Below, one piece after another: positions 1-5,948 of a stretch of DNA of 6,227 nt. Under the pieces are notes generated by a model. The model saw only the letters and a program-made list of their open reading frames with translations, had not been told where the DNA came from and ran no database searches. The stretch covers positions 1 to 6,227 of the forward strand of contig USDU01000157.1 in NCBI GenBank assembly GCA_900553635.1. Reading direction: 5' to 3'. The position numbers and the translations under genes were made by a program. Every line of letters begins with the position of its first letter. Position 1 is the first letter of the stretch. Source of the DNA: an uncultured Lachnospiraceae bacterium. Its GTDB lineage: Bacteria; Bacillota_A; Clostridia; Lachnospirales; Lachnospiraceae.

Positions 1-406
1 GCAGCATGGTGGGGGCCAGCGTCTCGGAGACACAGTTGATCTCGTCGATGAAGAGAATGCCTTCTTTCAACCCCGTTTTCTTCATTTTTTCATAGATGGA
101 GGCCACGATTTCACTCATGGTGTATTCGGTGACGGCTTTTTTCTGACCGCCAAATTCCATTTCCGAGATAAAGGGCAGACCGATGGCGCTCTGGCGCGTG
201 TGGTGGGTGATGGTGTAGGCCACCAGGCCCACGCCGCACTCTCTGGCTACCTGTTCCATGATCTGAGTCTTGCCGATACCTGGCGCGCCCAGCAACAGAA
301 CCGGGCGCTGGCGCACGGTGGGGATGACGTAGTCGCCGTATTCATCTTTTAAAAGATACGCTTCTATCGCGTCTTTGATCTCCTGTTTTGCTCTCTTGAT
401 GTTCAT
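1..406 (-). CDS. MoxR-like AAA+ ATPase, N-terminal part (3' end cut by window edge)
   Basis: This is the first 135 codons of an AAA+ ATPase; the gene runs off the left edge. The Walker A motif GAPGIGKT lies at residues 40-47 and the Walker B motif ILFIDEIN at about 117-124. Between them is a THHTRQSAIGLP segment (67-78), typical of the MoxR-like ATPases that sit next to VWA proteins. ATP binding and hydrolysis are therefore well supported; sensor and arginine-finger regions lie outside the window. The start is the ATG at 404-406, with AAGGAG at 413-418 and a 6-base spacer, 15 bp after the upstream VWA gene's stop. Members of the MoxR family usually act as hexameric motors that load, mature or remodel a partner complex together with the VWA protein. 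The substrate here is unknown. No signal peptide is visible, so it is cytoplasmic. The family call is confident; the role is inferred from its neighbour. Confidence 0.92.
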   Translation of the reverse strand, partial: MNIKRAKQEIKDAIEAYLLKDEYGDYVIPTVRQRPVLLLGAPGIGKTQIMEQVARECGVGLVAYTITHHTRQSAIGLPFISEMEFGGQKKAVTEYTMSEIVASIYEKMKKTGLKEGILFIDEINCVSETLAPTML

Positions 407-412
407 TTTTTT

Positions 413-418
413 CTCCTT
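413..418 (-). promoter_or_regulatory. Shine-Dalgarno of the AAA+ ATPase gene
   Basis: AAGGAG on the minus strand, 6 bases before the ATG at 404-406, in the short gap after the VWA gene. It fixes the ATPase start and shows that the gene is translated from the shared operon transcript. Confidence 0.8.
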
Positions 419-421
419 CTT

Positions 422-1747
422 TTATCTGTTTTCCAGATCGCTCTCCTGCAGTATCAGCTTAATCGCCCACGCCGGCACATCCACGTCCCGGTAATGGTTC
501 TGCACAAAGATAAACGCGGTTTCATAGGGTGGCATTTTCACCGGAAACACCCCATAGCCATCCGTAAAGTACAGAAGCCCCCGCAGCCGCCAGAATTTCT
601 TCTTCGCCAGCTGCTCTTCCACATAAGTAAAGGCCGGGCGGAAATCCGTACCGCCTCCGCCCAGGATCGTGAAATGCTCCATGTACTCTTTCAGTGCCTC
701 CTGGCTCTCGATGAGCACGTCGGACTGGACCCGCTCGTCGCACTGGAGGATGTGGATCCGCATGCGCCTGAAGAAATTTTCTGTCTGGGAGAGCACGTCG
801 TAGGTTTCTTCCAGAAACCGCTTTACCAGCCCCTCCTTGCAGGACATGGATGTGTCAATGACGATGACGAACTCTTCGATTTTCCGCACCTCGCTGGTCT
901 CCAGCGGCTCGATCAGCGGCATATTCCCATACATTTCCATTCCGTAGTGGTAGAAAATGTAATCAAAGCTGTCCGGATCAATCTGCATCTCCTCATGGAG
1001 CACCGTAAATTTCCGCAGGAATTCCTTGTAGTCATAACGGGAGCGATTGCTGACCCGCAGCTGCTCCTTCAGATCACCTTCCCCCTCCGAGGCCTCGTTG
1101 GAGAAAAGCATCACCTCAGTCTCCATCCGTTCCCGGATATCGTCCCATTTCTTTCGGTTGGGATTCGGATTCCTCGGGCCGTTCTTCGAATCCTGCTCCC
1201 AGAGACTGTGGTCGTCCAACCGGAACTCCATCTGCCAGCGGCTGATTTCCGCCTCCACAAGCGTTTCCTCTATAAATTTATAAATTCCTTCCGCAGTCAG
1301 CACCGGCAGCTTTTCCCGGAGTCTTGCGTACACGCTTTTTCGAAAGGCACCCGAGGAAATGTGGACGCAGCGCAGATACAGGCTGTCAATCAGCGCTTCC
1401 GTAGCCACGTCGCAGGCCAGATTCCAAAGTCTCTCATTCCGCCCTTTCCGATCAAAGGGATGACAGAACAGGCAATGAAGAATTCCATGCAGATAGAGCC
1501 TGGTGCAGGCCGCCCGCCCCCGCTGCTCATAGAGTGACAGCAGCCCATCCGGGAAATAGTACAGCGCTCCGCCATCGGTTCCGGCTGGCGACACCGTGCC
1601 CGGGGCCAGGGCCAGATTGCCCAGAGCCAGATCCAGATAGCGCAGCTTCAGGTACAGCTCGTTCCTGGACTGGTTCAGGATCCGGGCCGCCAACTCCTCC
1701 TTTTTCAACTGCGCCTTTTGTTCTTCCAATATCGCGCTTTTTATCAT
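422..1747 (-). CDS. DUF2201-type protein: degenerate metallopeptidase-like domain plus VWA-like domain
   Basis: This 441-residue cytoplasmic protein has two parts. Residues about 20-130 resemble the putative metallopeptidase domain of the DUF2201 family, with the histidine pattern HGILHCLFCH (H87, H91, H96). In an HExxH enzyme residue 88 would be the catalytic glutamate; here it is glycine, so proteolysis is doubtful although metal binding may remain. Residues about 290-435 form a VWA-like domain with a complete MIDAS: DTSMS (D298, S300, S302), T367 in GGGGTDF and D396 in FTDG. The middle (about 180-240) is charged and probably flexible. There is no signal peptide or membrane segment. The ATG at 1745-1747 has a GGAGGG-type ribosome binding site that overlaps the stop codon of the upstream LRR gene, suggesting translational coupling. 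The AAA+ gene follows after 15 bp. By analogy with RavA-ViaA, it is probably the partner of that ATPase. Domains are confident; the cellular role is unknown. Confidence 0.88.
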   Translation of the reverse strand: MIKSAILEEQKAQLKKEELAARILNQSRNELYLKLRYLDLALGNLALAPGTVSPAGTDGGALYYFPDGLLSLYEQRGRAACTRLYLHGILHCLFCHPFDRKGRNERLWNLACDVATEALIDSLYLRCVHISSGAFRKSVYARLREKLPVLTAEGIYKFIEETLVEAEISRWQMEFRLDDHSLWEQDSKNGPRNPNPNRKKWDDIRERMETEVMLFSNEASEGEGDLKEQLRVSNRSRYDYKEFLRKFTVLHEEMQIDPDSFDYIFYHYGMEMYGNMPLIEPLETSEVRKIEEFVIVIDTSMSCKEGLVKRFLEETYDVLSQTENFFRRMRIHILQCDERVQSDVLIESQEALKEYMEHFTILGGGGTDFRPAFTYVEEQLAKKKFWRLRGLLYFTDGYGVFPVKMPPYETAFIFVQNHYRDVDVPAWAIKLILQESDLENR

Positions 1748-1752
1748 GATGC

Positions 1753-1758
1753 CCTCCT
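1753..1758 (-). promoter_or_regulatory. Shine-Dalgarno of the VWA gene, overlapping the LRR stop codon
   Basis: AGGAGG-like sequence on the minus strand, about 5 bases before the ATG at 1745-1747. It overlaps the TAG stop (1757-1759) of the upstream LRR gene, an arrangement that favours coupled translation and a fixed ratio of the two proteins. Confidence 0.7.
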
Positions 1759-2752
1759 ACAGCTCAAACCGATCCAGGAACGACTGTTTTTTTGTATGCC
1801 CTAAAGCGCTCAATCGATCCTGCAGATACACCACGCCCTCCGGGAATCCGTCCGCCGCCGCGATGGCCGTCTGTGAAAGCAGGCCATCATCCGGTTTTCC
1901 GCGTTCGGTCAGCCACATGAGCATGTCCAGATCCCGATGCTCCACTGCCTTTTCAAAGGCCTGCACAAGATGTCCGTTAAGCCAGCTCTCATAATCCTCC
2001 CGGCGATCCTCCGACAGACCCACCGGGTACTGAAGCCGGTCCATGGTCATTTCCAATACCGTATCAAAATCTTCTTCCGCCTTCGCCATATAGTAGCAGG
2101 CATCGTAGGCCCGGAAATCCAGTTTCTTCATATAAAAGCTGTTGCGGAAATTCATGCCGCTGCCGTGCATATGAGTCATCAGGATGCGGGCCGGGGTATT
2201 CTCCACGCTCTCCTCGAAAAATTCCGGGAACAGGAGCTTCGCCCGAAACTGTCCCTCCACGGTCACGGCCATTTTCTCCGGCACCTCGATCAGAATCTCC
2301 TTCAGGCAGGATGTTTCCGTCTCATCCAACGTCACATTCAGCCGCCGCAGATGGTGACAGCCGGTAAACAGGCCCGCCCCCAAATCTTTCAGACTGCTGT
2401 GGAAATGTAGCTCCGATAGTGCGTTACAATTATAGAAGGCATACGCTCCGATTTTACGAAGGCCCTCCGGCAGGCGGACTGTTTCCACCTGCATCCCCTG
2501 AAGCCCCGGGACCGTCTCCGCATCCGGTTCGGATACTTCCTGTTCTCCCGTTTCGGGATTCCATATTTTTACAGTTCCATTTCCAAGCTCATGCCAAAAC
2601 TGTTCCCGATCCATATGGGCGGAAAAAGCATAGGCTCCCAGTTCCGTCACCGGATGGCCGTCAATTTCGGACGGAATTTCCGCCTCATTTCCAAAATCAT
2701 AACAGCGGCGCACCACCGCGCACCCGTTTTTTATCTCGTAGGCAAACCTCAT
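1757..2752 (-). CDS. Cytoplasmic BspA-type leucine-rich-repeat protein, first gene of the AAA/VWA operon
   Basis: This is a 331-residue protein with degenerate BspA-like (LRR_5) repeats in its N-terminal part. The clearest are around residues 26-46 (EIPSEIDG, ELGAYAFSAH), 92-113 (VRLPEGL, KIGAYAFYNC) and 114-137 (ELHF, LGAGLFTGCHHL). Residues about 48-88 form an insertion between repeats. The part from about 150 to 331 is not recognised; about 263-315 (AVEHRDLDMLMWLTERG) looks faintly ankyrin-like. No signal peptide, membrane segment or wall anchor is seen, unlike classical surface BspA proteins, so an internal protein-binding role is more likely. The chosen start is the ATG at 2750-2752, where the protein opens MRFAYEIKNG in the usual way for such proteins; GGAG lies 13 bases upstream, rather far. 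A TTG at 2792-2794 would add 14 very basic residues, but it lies only about 11 bases from the predicted transcription start. Function is unknown; it may be an adaptor for the ATPase/VWA pair. Confidence 0.82.
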   Translation of the reverse strand: MRFAYEIKNGCAVVRRCYDFGNEAEIPSEIDGHPVTELGAYAFSAHMDREQFWHELGNGTVKIWNPETGEQEVSEPDAETVPGLQGMQVETVRLPEGLRKIGAYAFYNCNALSELHFHSSLKDLGAGLFTGCHHLRRLNVTLDETETSCLKEILIEVPEKMAVTVEGQFRAKLLFPEFFEESVENTPARILMTHMHGSGMNFRNSFYMKKLDFRAYDACYYMAKAEEDFDTVLEMTMDRLQYPVGLSEDRREDYESWLNGHLVQAFEKAVEHRDLDMLMWLTERGKPDDGLLSQTAIAAADGFPEGVVYLQDRLSALGHTKKQSFLDRFEL

Positions 2753-2811
2753 TTTCTGCCTTTGTCTCCTTTTGTCAGTCTTCTTTTTTCGCAAAGCCCT
2801 TATGCTCTTGC

Positions 2812-2840
2812 ATCATACCATAAACTTTCTGTTATTTCCA
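2812..2840 (-). promoter_or_regulatory. Extended -10 promoter of the LRR-VWA-AAA operon
   Basis: Reading the minus strand, TGGTATGAT (2820-2812) is an extended -10 element. A TGGAAA (2840-2835), matching 4 of 6 bases of the -35 consensus, lies upstream with 17-bp spacing. Transcription would start near 2805, leaving a leader of about 50 bases before the ATG at 2752. It is the best leftward promoter seen in the intergenic region; it is predicted from sequence only. Confidence 0.55.
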
Positions 2841-2845
2841 GAAAG
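2825..2845. promoter_or_regulatory. Inverted repeat over the -35 of the leftward operon (possible operator)
   Basis: CTTTCTG (2825-2831) and CAGAAAG (2839-2845) are perfect 7-bp inverted arms separated by 7 bases. The repeat covers the -35 hexamer of the predicted leftward promoter and lies upstream of the transcription start, so it would act as DNA rather than as an RNA hairpin. This is a typical place for a dimeric repressor, but no known regulator is recognised and a 7-bp repeat in AT-rich DNA could be chance. Confidence 0.3.
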
Positions 2846-2891
2846 AATGTGTAAATAGCAAAGAATTCCTGTATATTTTCACGCATGTATA

Positions 2892-2907
2892 CAACAATAT
2901 ATAGTAA
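2892..2907 (+). promoter_or_regulatory. NrdR box 1 (upstream of the nrdD -35)
   Basis: CAACAATATATAGTAA matches 12 of 16 positions of the NrdR box consensus acaCwAtATaTwGtgt, including the whole central part CAATATATAGT. It lies just upstream of the -35 hexamer. NrdR is the ATP/dATP-sensing repressor of ribonucleotide reductase operons and normally binds two boxes in tandem; the second is 32 bp downstream. Confidence 0.75.
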
Positions 2908-2914
2908 ATCATCA

Positions 2915-2943
2915 TTGACACCACTACTATATCTTGCTACAAT
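2915..2943 (+). promoter_or_regulatory. Sigma-A promoter of nrdD-nrdG
   Basis: A perfect -35 TTGACA (2915-2920) and a near-consensus -10 TACAAT (2938-2943) are separated by the ideal 17 bp. Transcription would start near 2950, giving a leader of about 46 bases. NrdR box 2 fills the spacer and touches the -10, and box 1 lies just upstream, so a strong promoter appears to be held under repression. Confidence 0.8.
2924..2939 (+). promoter_or_regulatory. NrdR box 2 (in the nrdD promoter spacer)
   Basis: CTACTATATCTTGCTA matches about 10 of 16 positions of the NrdR consensus and is the weaker of the pair. Its start is exactly 32 bp from the start of box 1, about three helical turns, as known for tandem NrdR boxes. 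It lies between -35 and -10, so bound NrdR would block RNA polymerase. Confidence 0.65.
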
Positions 2944-2982
2944 AAACTTGTCGCTAATTTTGATTACAATTTTTATCATAGA

Positions 2983-2987
2983 GGGAG
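2983..2987 (+). promoter_or_regulatory. Shine-Dalgarno of nrdD
   Basis: GGGAG lies 8 bases before the ATG at 2996-2998 and fixes that start. Confidence 0.75.
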
Positions 2988-2995
2988 TGTAGCAC

Positions 2996-5173
2996 ATGAA
3001 AATCATTAAACGAAGCGGAGCAGAGGTTGAATTTGATCCTCACAAGATCGTCGTTGCGGTCTCCAAGGCCAATGACAGCGTCGTTCCCAGCGCCCGGATG
3101 ACCCCGGTTCAGATTAAGCGAATCGCCGAAGACGTGGAGAGCGCGGCGCTGAATATCAAGCGTTCCTTAAGCGTGGAGGAAATTCAGGATATGGTCGAGG
3201 ATCAGATCATGAATCAGCGCGCCTTTGACGTGGCGAGACAGTACATCACCTACCGCTATACCCGCGCCCTGGTGCGGAAGTCCAACACCACGGACGAGCA
3301 GATCTTAAGCCTGATTGAATGTAATAATGAGGAAGTCAAGCAGGAGAATTCCAATAAGAACCCCACTGTCAACAGCGTACAGCGCGACTATATGGCAGGC
3401 GAGGTCAGCAAGGATATCACCCGCCGTATTCTGCTTCCGCCGGATATCGTGGAGGCCCATCAGGAGGGCATCATCCATTTTCACGACGCGGATTATTTTG
3501 CCCAGCATATGCACAACTGTGATCTGGTCAATCTGGAGGATATGCTGCAGAATGGCACCGTTATCAGCGGTACTCTTATTGAGAAGCCCCACAGCTTCTC
3601 CACTGCCTGCAACATCGCCACACAGATCATTGCCCAGGTAGCTTCCTGTCAGTACGGCGGCCAGAGTATTTCCCTGACCCATCTGGCTCCCTTCGTGGAT
3701 ATCAGCCGGAAGAAGATCCGCCGTCAGGTGGCCGATGAGCTACACTCCATCCGCGAGGCTGTGACCCAGGAGGAGATCGATTTCATTACCGAGAAGCGTC
3801 TGCGGGAAGAGGTTAAAAACGGCGTACAGATGATTCAGTATCAGGTTGTCACGCTGATGACCACCAACGGACAGGCTCCTTTCGTCACCGTCTTCATGTA
3901 TCTGAACGAAGCAAAGAACGAACAGGAAAAGAAGGATCTGGCTCTTATTATAGAAGAGACTCTGCGCCAGCGTTATCAGGGCGTGAAAAATGAAAAGGGC
4001 GTCTGGATCACCCCGGCCTTCCCGAAGCTGATCTACGTGCTGGAGGATGACAATATCCACGACGAGGACCCCTACTACTATCTGACGAAGCTGGCTGCTA
4101 AATGTACCGCCAAGCGCATGGTTCCGGATTATATTTCCGAGAAAATCATGTTCCAGAACAAGGTGGACAAAAATGGCGAGGGCCACTGCTACACCTGCAT
4201 GGGCTGCCGCAGCTTCCTGACCCCCTATGTGGATGAGAACGGCAAGCCGAAGTACTACGGCCGCTTTAATCAGGGCGTTGTCACCGTCAACCTGGTGGAT
4301 ATCGGACTTTCTGCCGGCGGCGACATGAACCGGTTCTGGGAGATCTTCGACGACCGTATGGAGCTTTGTCACCGGGCTCTCCAGTGCCGCCATGAGCGCT
4401 TAAGCGGCACCGTTTCCGACGCGGCTCCGATTCTGTGGCAACACGGCGCGCTGCTCCGTCTGGAAAAAGGCGAGACCATTGATAAATATCTCCACGGCGG
4501 TTACTCCACCCTGTCTTTGGGCTACGCAGGCCTCTGGGAGTGCGTATACAGCCTGAACGGCAAGAAGCTCACAGAGCCGGAAGGCGAGGAGCTGGGCCTG
4601 GAGATTATGAAGAAGCTCAACGAGTACACGGCCAAATGGAAAGCAGCTGAAAATATCGACTACTCCCTGTACGGTACTCCGCTGGAAAGCACCACCTACA
4701 AGTTTGCCAAATGTCTGCAGAAGCGTTTCGGTATCGTAAAGGGTGTAACGGATCGCAACTACATTACGAACAGCTATCACGTACATGTGACCGAGAAGAT
4801 CGACGCCTTTGACAAGCTGGCGCTGGAATCCAAGTTCCAGGCACTGTCGCCGGGCGGAGCTATCTCCTATGTGGAGGTTCCGAACATGCAGAATAATCTG
4901 GAGGCTGTCCTGTCCGTCATGAAATTTATTTACAATAATATCATGTACGCGGAGCTGAATACCAAGAGCGACTACTGCCAGGTCTGCGGCTATGACGGAG
5001 AGATTGAGATCAAGGAAGACGAGCACGGCAAGCTCATCTGGACCTGCCCCAACTGCGGCAACACCGACCAGAATAAGCTGAACGTGGCACGCCGTACCTG
5101 CGGCTACATCGGCACTCAGTTCTGGAATCAGGGAAGAACCCAGGAAATCAAGGAGCGTGTTCTGCATTTGTAG
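2996..5173 (+). CDS. nrdD: Anaerobic (class III) ribonucleoside-triphosphate reductase
   Basis: This cytoplasmic enzyme reduces ribonucleoside triphosphates to dNTPs without oxygen, using a glycyl radical installed by NrdG. At 725 residues it is close to the E. coli enzyme. Residues 1 to about 95 are an ATP-cone, the site where ATP activates and dATP inhibits. The catalytic 10-stranded barrel follows, with active-site C175 (HMHNCD) and C404 in MGCRSFL. N425 lies 21 residues after C404, the same spacing as C290 and N311 of the T4 enzyme, which marks the formate-using subtype. The C-terminal zinc site has C661, C664, C684 and C687, and the glycyl radical motif RTCGYIG places the radical on G703. 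The ATG has a good ribosome binding site. nrdG follows after 11 bp, its Shine-Dalgarno touching this gene's stop. The promoter carries paired NrdR boxes. No key residue is missing. Confidence 0.98.
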   Translation: MKIIKRSGAEVEFDPHKIVVAVSKANDSVVPSARMTPVQIKRIAEDVESAALNIKRSLSVEEIQDMVEDQIMNQRAFDVARQYITYRYTRALVRKSNTTDEQILSLIECNNEEVKQENSNKNPTVNSVQRDYMAGEVSKDITRRILLPPDIVEAHQEGIIHFHDADYFAQHMHNCDLVNLEDMLQNGTVISGTLIEKPHSFSTACNIATQIIAQVASCQYGGQSISLTHLAPFVDISRKKIRRQVADELHSIREAVTQEEIDFITEKRLREEVKNGVQMIQYQVVTLMTTNGQAPFVTVFMYLNEAKNEQEKKDLALIIEETLRQRYQGVKNEKGVWITPAFPKLIYVLEDDNIHDEDPYYYLTKLAAKCTAKRMVPDYISEKIMFQNKVDKNGEGHCYTCMGCRSFLTPYVDENGKPKYYGRFNQGVVTVNLVDIGLSAGGDMNRFWEIFDDRMELCHRALQCRHERLSGTVSDAAPILWQHGALLRLEKGETIDKYLHGGYSTLSLGYAGLWECVYSLNGKKLTEPEGEELGLEIMKKLNEYTAKWKAAENIDYSLYGTPLESTTYKFAKCLQKRFGIVKGVTDRNYITNSYHVHVTEKIDAFDKLALESKFQALSPGGAISYVEVPNMQNNLEAVLSVMKFIYNNIMYAELNTKSDYCQVCGYDGEIEIKEDEHGKLIWTCPNCGNTDQNKLNVARRTCGYIGTQFWNQGRTQEIKERVLHL

Positions 5174-5176
5174 GAG
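5173..5176 (+). promoter_or_regulatory. Shine-Dalgarno of nrdG, overlapping the nrdD stop
   Basis: GGAG starts on the last base of the nrdD TAG stop (5171-5173) and lies 8 bases before the nrdG ATG. This suggests translational coupling of reductase and activase. Confidence 0.7.
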
Positions 5177-5184
5177 TCTGAACT

Positions 5185-5748
5185 ATGAATTACGCAGTCA
5201 TCAAGAAAAATGATATCGCCAATGGTCCCGGCATCCGCGTATCCCTCTTTGTCAGCGGCTGCCGTCACCACTGCAAAAACTGCTTCAACTATGAAGCCTG
5301 GGATTTTTCCTTTGGCCAGCCCTTCACCGAGGCCGTCATGGATGAGATTCTGGAGGCTCTGGCCCCTGCTTACGTGGCCGGATTATCCTTTCTGGGCGGC
5401 GAACCCTTTGAGCCTGAGAATCAGGAAGGTCTGCTTGTACTGGCCCGCCGCTTTAAGGAACGCTTTCCTGAAAAGAATCTCTGGTGCTACACCGGCTTTT
5501 CCTTTGAACGCGACCTGCTGACCGGTTCCGTCGGCGATCCGGCTGTCGCCCGGGATCTGCTCTCTCTCATCGACGTGCTGGTGGACGGGAAATACGTGGA
5601 AGAGGAGCACGACGCTTCTCTCCTGTTCCGTGGCTCCGCCAATCAGAATATCATCGACGTCCCCGCCTCTCTGAAAGCCGGACACATGGTACTTCTGCCG
5701 GGCGTCTGGCAGCGGAAAATGGGTAGCGGAAACATCCATGAGGATTAG
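5185..5748 (+). CDS. nrdG: Anaerobic ribonucleotide reductase activating protein (radical SAM)
   Basis: NrdG is a radical-SAM enzyme that cleaves S-adenosylmethionine at a [4Fe-4S] cluster and abstracts hydrogen from the NrdD glycine, here G703. The cluster motif is CRHHCKNC (C26, C30, C33), the family's CxxxCxxC form. NGPGIRVSLFVSGC precedes it, GGEP (71-74) is the SAM-binding element, and WCYTGFSFE (100-108) and LVDGKY with LFRGSANQNIIDV further on are characteristic of NrdG. At 187 residues it is somewhat longer than the E. coli protein (154), mainly at the C-terminus, where residues about 162-187 are not family-defining. It is co-transcribed with nrdD, 11 bp downstream, and its ribosome binding site overlaps the nrdD stop. 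All motifs needed for activity are present. Confidence 0.97.
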   Translation: MNYAVIKKNDIANGPGIRVSLFVSGCRHHCKNCFNYEAWDFSFGQPFTEAVMDEILEALAPAYVAGLSFLGGEPFEPENQEGLLVLARRFKERFPEKNLWCYTGFSFERDLLTGSVGDPAVARDLLSLIDVLVDGKYVEEEHDASLLFRGSANQNIIDVPASLKAGHMVLLPGVWQRKMGSGNIHED

Positions 5749-5763
5749 TTTTTAATTTTTTTT
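5734..5763 (+). terminator. Possible weak terminator after nrdG
   Basis: The nrdG end is followed by two T-runs (5749-5753 and 5756-5763). The only stem before them is short: ATCC (5734-5737) and GGAT (5742-5745) with a four-base loop, inside the last nrdG codons. The U-rich tail is convincing but the stem is weak, and the facing minus-strand gene ends 3 bp away, so termination could also depend on convergent transcription or Rho. Confidence 0.25.
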
Positions 5764-5862
5764 AATATACCGTACCGTCTCAGCCAGTTCCTTTCTGGAA
5801 TTGTGCTTCGGCTCATAATCCTTGCAGGAATAGCGGTTTTTGATTACTTCTGTGAATTCCAT
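5752..5862 (-). pseudogene. Nitroreductase-family N-terminal remnant (36 codons)
   Basis: The reading frame starts MEFTEVIKNRYSCKDYEP, which is the opening of FMN-dependent nitroreductases (typically MEF..VIK.RYSCR.Y), and then continues for only some 20 more residues to a TAA at 5752-5754. A complete member has about 170 residues, so the FMN-binding core is absent. The sequence ends 3 bp from the convergent nrdG stop, which leaves no room for the missing part and suggests a deletion rather than a frameshift. Expression signals look intact: GAGGAGG at 5871-5877, 8 bases before the ATG at 5860-5862, and an extended -10 promoter upstream. It is therefore either a recent relic that is still transcribed or a small protein that kept only this segment. 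The similarity is judged from memory of the family and covers about 30 residues. Confidence 0.6.
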
Positions 5863-5870
5863 CGTGGTTA

Positions 5871-5877
5871 CCTCCTC
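5871..5877 (-). promoter_or_regulatory. Strong Shine-Dalgarno of the nitroreductase remnant
   Basis: GAGGAGG on the minus strand, 8 bases before the ATG at 5860-5862. It decides this start over the in-frame TTG at 5935-5937, which would lie upstream of the predicted promoter -10 element. Confidence 0.7.
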
Positions 5878-5902
5878 ATGATATACTATCGGATTCGTTC
5901 TT

Positions 5903-5911
5903 ATTATAGCA
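5903..5911 (-). promoter_or_regulatory. Extended -10 promoter of the nitroreductase remnant
   Basis: On the minus strand TGC followed by a perfect TATAAT (5908-5903) forms an extended -10 element. No good -35 is found at 16-18 bp; TTGATA (5936-5931) is 22 bp away, too far. The predicted start near 5896 gives a leader of about 34 bases with the GAGGAGG site inside it. Confidence 0.55.
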
Positions 5912-5948
5912 CACCACTTGCTTGGAAATTTTATCAATCATTTCGCTC

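Noticed and set aside
494..1537. Long plus-strand open frame (347 codons) opposite the VWA gene
   Set aside because: It is antisense to a gene with clear MIDAS and histidine motifs, has no domain sense, and no ribosome binding site or promoter was seen; GC-rich third positions make such shadows common.
1937..2410. Plus-strand frames opposite the LRR gene (also 2419-2823)
   Set aside because: They read as low-complexity translations antisense to a well-formed gene, and have no expression signals.
2948..2979. Second promoter candidate before nrdD (TTGTCG with TATCAT)
   Set aside because: The spacer is 20 bp and both hexamers are weaker than the TTGACA-17-TACAAT pair just upstream.
2800..3006. 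Minus-strand frame of 68 codons in the intergenic region
   Set aside because: It covers the divergent promoters and NrdR boxes, has no ribosome binding site and is AT-rich by composition.
4400..5167. Minus-strand open frame of 255 codons, and another at 3740-4393, inside nrdD
   Set aside because: Both are fully antisense to the confidently identified nrdD and show no recognisable motifs; they are codon-bias shadows.
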